13,086 nt of DNA from Chloroflexota bacterium (GTDB taxonomy: Bacteria > Chloroflexota > UBA6077): positions 1 through 13,086 of the forward strand of contig JAJZRD010000092.1 in NCBI GenBank assembly GCA_021845945.1, in the 5' to 3' direction. Within the stretch, counting starts at the first letter, position 1, and each line of letters opens with the position of its first letter. A model generated the notes under the pieces. It made no database searches. It worked only from the letters and a program-made list of their open reading frames with translations, and was not told the DNA's origin. This document shows, in pieces, positions 1 to 6,608 of this stretch. The translations under genes and the position numbers were made by a program.

Positions 1-1102
1 GGCGGATCAGCATCTCCACCCCAGTGCAGGTCTCACCCCGCAGCGAGCGGCTGAGCGGCAACTCCTCGGGCGGGAAGGGCTCGCCCGTGGGCCGACAGAT
101 CCCGTAGTGGGCCGCTACCTCGGCGATACCTGCCTCCGGCAGCAGGGGCCGGCCCAGGATAGCCTCGGCCGCCCTGTTGAAGAGCACCGGGCGGGGACCC
201 TCCCGCGCGGAGTAAAGGATTATGCCGACGGGGGTGGTGTCGATGAGTACCTGCAGCCGGTTGCGCTCCTCCTCTTCCCGGCGGTAGAGGCCCACGTATT
301 CGAAGAGCAGGCCGAAGAGCATCGCGGAGAAGGCGGCGATCCAGAGGCCGCGCTGCAAGTACCACCACTGGTCGTAACGCTTGCCGCCGATGAGGACCTC
401 GATGTACGAAAAGACGATCACCACCTGAATGAGAGCCACGTAGCCGAGAAGCGACTCGCCGGTTTGCCGGTAGCGGTAGGCGGAGAGGGGAGCGCCTGCC
501 GCGGCCACTGCCAGGAAGGCGATAACCCAGCCAGTGTTAAGAGAGGTGAAGGTGCCGTCATACACCAGCAGGGGGAGGGACTGCTCGAAGGTCACGGAGA
601 GGCCGCCTATCAGAGCAATGATCGCCATCCCTGCGACCATCAACCAGAACCACCAGCGTTCCCCGCGCTTTCCGGCCCGCGGCCAGGGGATCAAGGCCGC
701 CGCCAGCAGGAAGAGGACCAGGGCGCTGTGCATGAGGTCGGAAAGCCAGGTCGCAGTGTTGGAGAGTTGGCTAATGACACCCCTGCCGCCAGGCAGGAGG
801 CCCGGCCAAGAGAGAATGTAGAAAAGGTCCAAGAGAGCGAAGGCGCCGAAGGCCATGCCGATCCAGAAAGCCGCTGGCTCGCGCAGCACCGGGTAGCGCC
901 CGAAGGCGAGAAAGGCGACGCTGAGGGCCGCCAGGGCGAGGAAGCTGTGAGTCGCGGGCACAAACCAGGGGAGGACCGCGATGACCTCGCCTCGACCCCA
1001 GATGAGGACGAGGATCCCATGGAGCACCGCGAGGCCGACGGTGACGCCGATGATCCAGCGCAGCAACGAGTCGCTAGATTGTCCGGCCCCGTCGTGTCTC
1101 AC
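1..1102 (-). CDS. Membrane sensor protein with PAS domain (probable sensor histidine kinase or cyclase), C-terminus cut by window edge
   Basis: The minus frame is open from an in-frame TGA at 1135-1133 to the left edge (367 codons from 1102). Its first ~280 residues form about eight hydrophobic helices, beginning near residue 13 (LLRWIIGVTVGLAVLHG). This layout recalls the MASE3 class of integral-membrane sensor domains, a tentative match. A charged segment (YRREEEERNRLQ) leads into a PAS domain from about residue 283, with IDTTPVGIILYS, LFNRAAEAILG and, later, EELPLSRSLRGE, a pattern common in PAS sensor kinases. The output domain lies outside the window, so histidine kinase versus diguanylate cyclase cannot be decided. 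The start is uncertain: GTG at 1102 lacks a clear ribosome site, TTG at 1114 has GGAAG six bases upstream, and TTG at 1132 is also in frame. The 189-bp gap after the preceding gene suggests separate transcription. Plus-strand frames here are antisense shadows. Confidence 0.8.
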   Translation of the reverse strand, partial: MRHDGAGQSSDSLLRWIIGVTVGLAVLHGILVLIWGRGEVIAVLPWFVPATHSFLALAALSVAFLAFGRYPVLREPAAFWIGMAFGAFALLDLFYILSWPGLLPGGRGVISQLSNTATWLSDLMHSALVLFLLAAALIPWPRAGKRGERWWFWLMVAGMAIIALIGGLSVTFEQSLPLLVYDGTFTSLNTGWVIAFLAVAAAGAPLSAYRYRQTGESLLGYVALIQVVIVFSYIEVLIGGKRYDQWWYLQRGLWIAAFSAMLFGLLFEYVGLYRREEEERNRLQVLIDTTPVGIILYSAREGPRPVLFNRAAEAILGRPLLPEAGIAEVAAHYGICRPTGEPFPPEELPLSRSLRGETCTGVEMLIR

Positions 1103-1116
1103 AGCCGAGTCCAAGC

Positions 1117-1130
1117 GTGGCTTCCGCCAC
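1117..1130 (-). promoter_or_regulatory. Small hairpin with GGAA loop over a possible ribosome site of the sensor gene
   Basis: On the minus strand GTGGC-GGAA-GCCAC is a perfect 5-bp stem with a GNRA-type tetraloop. The loop, with the next G, is the best Shine-Dalgarno-like string for the possible TTG start at 1114. If that start is used, the hairpin could limit translation. If GTG at 1102 is used, it is only leader sequence. Confidence 0.3.
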
Positions 1131-1154
1131 AATCATCCAGATCAATTGCTTTAC

Positions 1155-1193
1155 GCAATCGATATGCCAGTTGGCTGCTATCCAATCGATTGC
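1155..1193. promoter_or_regulatory. 9-bp inverted repeat upstream of the sensor gene (candidate operator)
   Basis: GCAATCGAT at 1155-1163 is repeated in inverted form as ATCGATTGC at 1185-1193, with 21 bp between. The right arm lies inside the palindrome CAATCGATTG, and a related CAATTG sits at 1144-1149. The patch is AT-richer than its surroundings and lies in the 189-bp gap before the sensor gene. No convincing -35/-10 pair is visible beside it. Binding by a regulator is inference. Confidence 0.35.
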
Positions 1194-1291
1194 ATGGAGG
1201 TCCCGACTGCTCAGGTTCCAGACTGGGTAGCAGCAGGGCTGGGGTGATAAGCAGCTGGGCAGACACTAGATCGCAGCAATAATCGGACCGC

Positions 1292-2071
1292 CTACCCCTG
1301 CAGCTCCTTCAGCCGCCTCCGGATCTCCTGCACCTCGGCCTCCAACAGCGGATCGGTGCCGTAGGCGCTCCGCCCGGCCAGATCGGCCTCGGCCGCGGCC
1401 GGGTTGTAGGACATGAAGCCGAGAACCGGCAGCGGGGCCACCTGAGATCGAACGAAGTCGCGATCCCGTTCGTCCCGCACCTTGTTCCCCACCACGAAGC
1501 AGCGGCGGATGCCCAGGTCCTGGGCCAGTCGGGCCACGTGGTGGGCCGTCTGCACGCTCCGCTGCCCCGGCTCGACCACCACGATCATGGCGTCCACGTT
1601 GCCCGCCGTCCCCCGCCCCAGGTGCTCCACCCCCGCCTCCATGTCCAGGATCAGGGTGTCCTCCCGCTGAAGCAGCAGGTGGGTCACCAGGGTCTTCAGC
1701 AGCACGCTCTCCGGGCAGACGCAGCCGCTGCCGCCTCGATCCACGGTGCCCATCACCATCAGCCGCACCCCCTCGTGCCGGAGTGCGTAGCGCTCCGGCA
1801 GGTCGTCCACCTTCGGGTTGAGCCGGAAGTAGGCGCCGCTGGTTCCCGGCTTGGCGCCGGTGCGCTCCTCGATCAACTGCTCCATCTCGGCTATGGGGGA
1901 TATGGTGGCGGCCAGCTCCGGCGGCACGCCCAGGGATGAAGCCAGGTTGGCGTCGGGGTCGGCGTCGATGGCCAGCACCGGCACCCCATCCGCCGCGTAC
2001 TGGCGGGCCAGCATGCCGGCGAGGGTAGTCTTGCCCACCCCGCCCTTTCCGCTGATGGCGATCTTCGGCAT
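1292..2071 (-). CDS. cooC: CooC-like nickel-insertion ATPase (CO dehydrogenase maturation factor family)
   Basis: This 259-residue protein belongs to the SIMIBI/MinD class of ATPases. The deviant Walker A loop GKGGVGKTT is at residues 8-16, IDADPDANLASSLG begins at 35, a switch-II-like segment LDMEAGVEHLGRGT is at 142-155, and the base-binding GNK is at 195-197. The diagnostic feature is CVCPES with Cys117 and Cys119. In CooC proteins this CxC forms the metal site at the dimer interface used to deliver nickel to the C-cluster of carbon monoxide dehydrogenase. The length is normal for CooC, and AGGGGAG lies about seven bases before the ATG. It starts 53 bp after the upstream oxidoreductase gene, so it is probably cotranscribed, yet no CO dehydrogenase gene is in the window. 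A related metallochaperone for another enzyme is possible. The family is clear; the client is unknown. Confidence 0.85.
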   Translation of the reverse strand: MPKIAISGKGGVGKTTLAGMLARQYAADGVPVLAIDADPDANLASSLGVPPELAATISPIAEMEQLIEERTGAKPGTSGAYFRLNPKVDDLPERYALRHEGVRLMVMGTVDRGGSGCVCPESVLLKTLVTHLLLQREDTLILDMEAGVEHLGRGTAGNVDAMIVVVEPGQRSVQTAHHVARLAQDLGIRRCFVVGNKVRDERDRDFVRSQVAPLPVLGFMSYNPAAAEADLAGRSAYGTDPLLEAEVQEIRRRLKELQG

Positions 2072-2124
2072 CGTGAGGCTCCCCTTCTACGAGCGAGGAT
2101 TACGAAGTGTGGGGCGATTCTACC

Positions 2125-3327
2125 TTATTTCTCATGTAAAACCCTAAGATCTACCCTTCGCCCCTCCTCGGCGGACTGGTAGGCCGCGTACATCACCCGC
2201 ACCACCTCGCGCCCCAATTCCGCCGTGGACAGCGGCTCGCAACCCTGCAGGTGCGACTCCACGAAATCCCGCAGCTCCTGAGGGTACCCCAGCAGCCACT
2301 CCTCGTCGATGCTGGGATTGCTCCAGCCGGCCTTGGTCTCCAGCTTCTCGGCCAGATACTCACCCTCGAACACCCTGGGCGACGGGGCATAGGCCTGCAT
2401 CATGGTACTGTGGGTCATGTCGCACTTGACCCGACCGTTGGAGAGAAAGAGCTCCAGGGTGTCCTCCATCCCCCCCAGCACGGTATCCGAGGCAAAGATG
2501 GTGGCCCGAGCGCCATCCGTGAAGGTCAGCAACACCGTCACCCAGTTCTCCACGTCCTGCCAGTCCGCCACCAGCCACTTCTCCTGCTCCCGCTGGAAGG
2601 AGGGTATCTTGCTCAGATCGCCCGTCTCCGCCGTCACTGCGCGAACCCGTATCGGCCGGCCGTTCCGTCGAAGCCCCTCCTGCCACTTCAGGTGCATGGC
2701 GCACCCAAGCGGGTGAGGACCCAAGCGCACCAGGGCTCCCCCTCCCGACTGCCTCCAGCTCTTGGCGTAGGAGGCGTGAGAGCCGCTGTGACACTCCTGG
2801 GCACGGATCTCCAGGATGGTGCCTCCACTCGTTTCGGCCAGACGCGCCGCCTTCTGCACCGCCGGGGAGTACAGCCAGTTCTCGGCGTACATCAACCGCA
2901 CCCCGTGCTCGGAGGCCGCCGCCAGCATCCGGTCGGCGCTGCGCAGGGCAGCCTCTAGCATCAGCTTCTTCGGCGTCGCCCCCACCGGATCCGAGGCCTC
3001 CGGCCCGCCGAAGTAGCCGGTGAGGGGTTTCTCGCAGATGACCTGCTTGCCCGCCCGGGCCGCCTCGATGGCGAAGGGCTCGTGCAGGTGGTTCGGGACG
3101 CAGAGGTCCACCAGGTCGACGTCCTCCCGCGCCAGGATCTGGCGGTAGTCCTCGTAGACCGACGGGATGCCGAACTCTCCGGCCAGCGCCTCGGCCTGGC
3201 TCAAAGGGACCGCGGCCACGGCCACCAGGTCGATGCCCAGGTCGGCCAGCCGCGAGTAGGACCGTGCGTGGATGTGTGCCACGAAGCCGGCGCCGATCAG
3301 GCCGATGCGAACTCTCTTGCCTTCCAT
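2125..3327 (-). CDS. Gfo/Idh/MocA-family oxidoreductase (second paralogue)
   Basis: This 400-residue protein is a predicted NAD(P)-dependent sugar or cyclitol dehydrogenase. The Rossmann fold opens with IGLIGAGFVAHIHA (GAGFVA at 12-17). DLVDLCVPNHLHEP follows at about 71, then CEKPLTGYFG with the EKP signature at 99-101, whose lysine is catalytic in inositol dehydrogenase. The C-terminal domain holds RLMYAENWLYSPA and SGGGALVRLGPHP. The His at 205 matches the family's catalytic His, but four residues earlier, where family members usually have Asp, there is Arg201. The same change occurs in the paralogue at 10767-11933, which shares the YAENW, HSGS and C-terminal GYxQE segments. The ATG is five bases after the nagB-like stop, with GAGGG and GGGG overlapping the end of that gene, so translation is probably coupled. 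The substrate cannot be read from sequence. Confidence 0.88.
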   Translation of the reverse strand: MEGKRVRIGLIGAGFVAHIHARSYSRLADLGIDLVAVAAVPLSQAEALAGEFGIPSVYEDYRQILAREDVDLVDLCVPNHLHEPFAIEAARAGKQVICEKPLTGYFGGPEASDPVGATPKKLMLEAALRSADRMLAAASEHGVRLMYAENWLYSPAVQKAARLAETSGGTILEIRAQECHSGSHASYAKSWRQSGGGALVRLGPHPLGCAMHLKWQEGLRRNGRPIRVRAVTAETGDLSKIPSFQREQEKWLVADWQDVENWVTVLLTFTDGARATIFASDTVLGGMEDTLELFLSNGRVKCDMTHSTMMQAYAPSPRVFEGEYLAEKLETKAGWSNPSIDEEWLLGYPQELRDFVESHLQGCEPLSTAELGREVVRVMYAAYQSAEEGRRVDLRVLHEK

Positions 3328-3332
3328 GGCCC

Positions 3333-4133
3333 CTACCCTCGGGCCGCCAGGTAGAGGGCCGCCGAGTCCCTATCCACGTAGAGATGGGCGTCGGGATGGC
3401 GGCGCATGGCGGTGGCTGGGCAGGCCGTGGCGATGGGGCCCAGCAGGGTATCCCGCACGGCCTCGGCCTTGGTGGGGCCGGGGACCATGCAGTAGATCCG
3501 GTCCGCCCCCATCAGGGCCGGCACGGTCAGGGAGAGGGCCTGCCGGGGGACGGCGTCCAGGTTGGGGAAGCAGCCGTCGTGGACCTGCTGCTCCCGGGAC
3601 CGCGGGGTCAGGTCCACCACCTTCACCGTCTTCGGATCCTCGAAGTCGGCCACCGGCGGGTCGTTGAAGGCCAGGTGGCCGTTCTCTCCGATGCCGGCAC
3701 AGACGATGTCGATGGGGGCCTCCGCCAGCAGCGCCCTGTAGCGGCGACACTCCCCCTCGGGGTCGACCGCCAGACCGTTCAGGGGGTGGAAGGCCCCGGG
3801 CTTCACCCGGTCGAAGAGACTCTCCACCAGGAAGCGGGAGAAGCTCTGGGGCGCCTCCGGGCCGAGCCCCACGTACTCGTCCATGTGGAAGGCGGTGACC
3901 CGCCTCCAATCCAGCCCCGGCGTCGAGCCCAGCTCCGCCAGGAACTCGTTCTGGGAGGAGGCCGAGGCGAAGACGATCCGCACCCTATCCCGTCGGGCCA
4001 GGAGGGCCTTCATCCGCCCGGCCATGGCCCTGGCGGCGGCGACTCCCAACTCCTTCCGGTTGTTGTAGATCTCCGTTATTAGCTGATCAGTCTGGATCCT
4101 CTCCACCAGGGTTGGACATTCTCCGGCAGCCAC
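3333..4133 (-). CDS. NagB-family glucosamine-6-phosphate deaminase-like protein
   Basis: This 266-residue protein is in the sugar-phosphate isomerase/deaminase family (NagB). FHMDEYVGL (82-90) contains Asp85, equivalent to E. coli NagB Asp72. GIGENGHLAFNDP (148-159) matches the catalytic GHIAFNEP segment, with His153 conserved, Asn151 in place of Asp141 and Asp158 in place of Glu148. PRSREQQVHDGCF, VPGPTKAEAV and RRHPDAHLYVD follow in family order. At residues 57-63 the expected phosphate-binding TGGTP loop is replaced by ASASSQNEF. I recall a bacterial subfamily with a similar SQNEF loop, whose role I do not know. GTG is taken as start because GAGGAGGAG lies about seven bases upstream; the gap to the preceding stop is 20 bp. 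A deaminase or isomerase acting on an amino sugar or cyclitol intermediate fits the context, but true GlcN-6-P deaminase activity is not assured. Confidence 0.85.
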   Translation of the reverse strand: MAAGECPTLVERIQTDQLITEIYNNRKELGVAAARAMAGRMKALLARRDRVRIVFASASSQNEFLAELGSTPGLDWRRVTAFHMDEYVGLGPEAPQSFSRFLVESLFDRVKPGAFHPLNGLAVDPEGECRRYRALLAEAPIDIVCAGIGENGHLAFNDPPVADFEDPKTVKVVDLTPRSREQQVHDGCFPNLDAVPRQALSLTVPALMGADRIYCMVPGPTKAEAVRDTLLGPIATACPATAMRRHPDAHLYVDRDSAALYLAARG

Positions 4134-4153
4134 CGCATCTCCTCCTCGAAATC

Positions 4154-4921
4154 CTAAGCTTGAGCCCCCCTCATCTCGGCCAGCTGGGCGAAGGACTCCC
4201 GAACGTAGCGAACGGTGCCTCGCACCGCTGCCGCCAGGACTGCCTCCCCCAGGGAGGCCGTAGCCAGGCTGGGGTGTCCCCAGACCCCCGATGGGCTGAT
4301 CTGAGAGAAGGGCAGGTAGTCCAGGTACTCCTTGCTGAGAGAGGGAACGTGATCGGTTCCCTTGCCCTTCACCCGGTCGGCCTGGAGGTGAAGCAGCACC
4401 GCCGTCTCCAGCGCACCTGCGTGGACCTCCTCTGCTGCCGAGGGAAGAAGGCCAAGCAACTCATCCCTGGCCACGGTGAAGGGCTGCACCCAGATGGCGT
4501 GCAGGTCGGGATGGTCGTAGTTCAGCTGCCGCACGGTGCTCTTCACGACGTAGTTGCCCAGCGGCTTGACCGTGGACTCCCCCGCCCCACCGTGGCTGTT
4601 GATCACCACCACCCGATGGATGTTCTGGTCGAGGAGCGCTTCCGTGATGTCCCTCACCGCATGCATCAGGGTGAGGGGTGCAAGCCAGAGGGTGCCCGAC
4701 GCCCCACCCTGGTTCGCCGAGGTCCCGTAGGGCAGGGTGGGTAGCAGGTAGAATCCCTCGCCCAGGGTCTCCGCGGCCCGGCGAGCGATGGCGTCCACGA
4801 TCATCCAGTCGGCGCCGACCGGCAGGTGAGACCCATGCCGCTCGATGGTGGCCAGTGGCAGGATGGCGGTGTGAGGCCCGGCGGCCTCAATCTCGAAGGT
4901 GGTGTTCTGATGATCAAGCAT
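4154..4921 (-). CDS. Creatininase-family metal-dependent hydrolase (second of tandem pair)
   Basis: This 255-residue protein belongs to the creatininase/COG1402 amidohydrolase family. It keeps the N-terminal metal motif ERHGSHLPVGAD (Glu27, His29, Asp38), INSHGG with His110, and EEVHAGALET with His167 and Glu172. The C-terminal SPSGVWGHPSLAT is also typical. True creatininase has His-Tyr-Glu after the central His; here it is His-Gly-Gly, as in other branches such as MftE and formamide deformylases, so creatinine is not the assumed substrate. The usual NSHGGN asparagine is Ala. The ATG overlaps the end of the preceding paralogue by 8 bp, with a GAGGGCAGG site just before it, which points to coupled translation and possibly a hetero-oligomer. 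Ring opening of a cyclic amide, or of a diketo-cyclitol as in inositol catabolism, is a plausible role. Confidence 0.87.
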   Translation of the reverse strand: MLDHQNTTFEIEAAGPHTAILPLATIERHGSHLPVGADWMIVDAIARRAAETLGEGFYLLPTLPYGTSANQGGASGTLWLAPLTLMHAVRDITEALLDQNIHRVVVINSHGGAGESTVKPLGNYVVKSTVRQLNYDHPDLHAIWVQPFTVARDELLGLLPSAAEEVHAGALETAVLLHLQADRVKGKGTDHVPSLSKEYLDYLPFSQISPSGVWGHPSLATASLGEAVLAAAVRGTVRYVRESFAQLAEMRGAQA

Positions 4922-5672
4922 CCTGCCCTCGCGCCCCCTTCACCCTGTCCAGTTCGGCAAAAACCCTCCGCACGTGGGCGACGGTCGCCTCGACCTGGCG
5001 GATGGCAGCTTTCTCTCCCTTGTCAGCGGTGGCTTTGCTGGGAGTACCCCACACCCCGTGAGGGCTGATGTGGGAGATGAATGCGTAGTCCAGGAACTCC
5101 CGGCCTACCGGCGGGATGTAGTCCACCCGCTCCTCCTTCACATGCTCGCCGTTCAAGTAAAGCTGGCTGGAGGTCTCGCTCTCGCCGGCGTGCACCTCCA
5201 GCCCGACCGTCTCGAAGATCGGCTCTTCGCCCGGCGCCGTCAGCACCAGGGGGGGCACCAGGATCACCTGCAGGTCGGGGTGCGCCAGGTTCAACTCCTG
5301 GATGGCGACCTCCAGCATGAAGTTGCCACCGTGGCTGTTGATCACCACCACCTTGCGAACGCCCCACTGGGCCAGGGAGAGCACCAGGTCCCGGACTACC
5401 TCGGCCAGAGTCTCGGGCTTGAGCCAGACGGTGCCAGCCATGGGGCCGTGGCACTGGCTCATACTGAAGGGCAGCGCCGGCACCCAGAAAGCACCGAGCT
5501 TCTCGGCTACCCGGCGCGACATCTCCGATGCCCCGATCCAGTCGGTGCCCACGGGGAGGTGGTGGCTGTGCTGCTCCACCGCGCCCACGCCCAGCACCGC
5601 CATCTCCGGGGCCGCGGCTGCCAGTTCATCCGAAGTGCAATAAGCATCTAGCATGGCATTCACTTCCAACAT
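4914..5672 (-). CDS. Creatininase-family metal-dependent hydrolase (first of tandem pair)
   Basis: This is a 252-residue member of the same family as its downstream neighbour. Motifs are VEQHSHHLPVGTD (Glu33, His35, Asp44, with an extra His37 where the family usually has Pro), INSHGGN with His114, VHAGESETS with His161 and Glu166, and SPHGVWGTPSKATADKGEKA near the C-terminus. All predicted metal ligands of the non-creatinine branch are present. The ATG at 5672 is the first start in frame. AGGAGG overlaps the stop of the upstream permease and lies 13 bases before the ATG, a long spacing that may lower initiation. The gap to the permease is 17 bp, so it is cotranscribed with the ABC genes and should act in the cytoplasm on the imported solute or a derivative. 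The two hydrolases are full-length and distinct enough in motif detail to have different substrates. Confidence 0.88.
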   Translation of the reverse strand: MLEVNAMLDAYCTSDELAAAAPEMAVLGVGAVEQHSHHLPVGTDWIGASEMSRRVAEKLGAFWVPALPFSMSQCHGPMAGTVWLKPETLAEVVRDLVLSLAQWGVRKVVVINSHGGNFMLEVAIQELNLAHPDLQVILVPPLVLTAPGEEPIFETVGLEVHAGESETSSQLYLNGEHVKEERVDYIPPVGREFLDYAFISHISPHGVWGTPSKATADKGEKAAIRQVEATVAHVRRVFAELDRVKGARGQDA

Positions 5673-5689
5673 TATAGAAGATTGTCCTC

Positions 5690-6583
5690 CTAGTTCCTTT
5701 GGCGCGGATCCAGGGCGTCCCGCAGGCCGTCACCCACGAAGTTGATGCACATCACCGTGAGGGAGATCAGCACACCGGGGTAGATAGCCACGACCGGGGC
5801 GTTGCGCAGGTAACGCTGGGCGTTCTGCAGCATGTTGCCCCAGGAGGCTGTGGGCGGTTGGATGCCGTAGCCCAGGTAGCTGAGAGCCGATTCCGTCAGG
5901 ATAGCCGTGGCCACCAGCAGGGTGGCCGAGACTATGATCAGCGGGACCGCGTTGGGCAGGATGTGGCGCACGATGATCCGGGGATCCCCGGCACCCAGCA
6001 CTCGGGCCGCCATCACATACTCCCGCTCTCTCAGAGATAGGAACTCGGCGCGGATAAGCCGCGCCGATCCGGTCCATGTGATCAACCCCAGGATCAGGAT
6101 CAGGAAGACCAGGTTGGTCTCCAGAAAGGCGCCCAGCACCATGGCCAGCGGCAGCATCGGAATGGAGAGCATCACGTTGATGAAACCGGAGAGCAACCCG
6201 TCGACCCTCCCGCCATAGTAGCCGGCAAGACACCCGACGATAGTGCCGATGGTCACCGTAAGAAGGGAGACGGTAACCCCGAGAGTGAGGGAGACCCGAG
6301 AGGCGAAGATCAGCCGGCTGAGCATGTCCCGCCCCACGTCGTCGGTGCCCAGCCAGTGCTGGGGGCTGGGAGGGGCGAGCAGGCTGTAGCTAACCGCGTC
6401 GGGGTCGAAGGGCGCCACCAACGACGCGAAGATGGCCGCCGCCACCAGCAGCCCCAGCGTCACCAGGCTCGCCAGAGCCAGCCGGTTGCGCCGAAAGCGC
6501 TGCCATGGAGTGACCCGCCGGCTCCGACGGCCGAGAGACATCGGCGGCGCGGACGTAGAAGCACCGGCAGCTATAGCGGCCAT
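5690..6583 (-). CDS. ABC transporter permease, DppC/OppC type
   Basis: This protein of about 297 residues is an inner-membrane permease of the peptide/opine/nickel ABC class (family-5 binding-protein partners). After a basic N-terminus (SLGRRSRRVTPWQRFRRNRL) come the first membrane helix, a periplasmic segment with FDPDAVSYSLLAPPSPQHWLGTDDVGRDMLSR typical of DppC, and about five further helices. The cytoplasmic EAA loop, which contacts the ATPase, is YVMAARVLGAGDPRIIVRHILPN. The C-terminal DGLRDALDPR is also characteristic. The ATG at 6583 is preferred because AAGG lies eight bases upstream. A GTG at 6592 is in frame without a clear ribosome site and would add three residues. It follows the DppB-like gene by about 25 bp, and its stop codon overlaps the ribosome site of the next gene. 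Confidence 0.93.
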   Translation of the reverse strand: MAAIAAGASTSAPPMSLGRRSRRVTPWQRFRRNRLALASLVTLGLLVAAAIFASLVAPFDPDAVSYSLLAPPSPQHWLGTDDVGRDMLSRLIFASRVSLTLGVTVSLLTVTIGTIVGCLAGYYGGRVDGLLSGFINVMLSIPMLPLAMVLGAFLETNLVFLILILGLITWTGSARLIRAEFLSLREREYVMAARVLGAGDPRIIVRHILPNAVPLIIVSATLLVATAILTESALSYLGYGIQPPTASWGNMLQNAQRYLRNAPVVAIYPGVLISLTVMCINFVGDGLRDALDPRQRN

Positions 6584-6608
6584 AGCCAACACCTTGAGAA
6601 GATCATCG

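Noticed and set aside
107..1282. Long plus-strand open frame of 391 codons
   Set aside because: Its product is a low-complexity, charge-rich sequence with no family pattern, and it is antisense to a frame coding for membrane helices and a PAS domain. It is a shadow of that gene.
3264..4082. Plus-strand open frame of 272 codons
   Set aside because: It is antisense to the NagB-like gene, rich in Gly/Arg/His and without motifs. High GC content removes stops from opposite frames.
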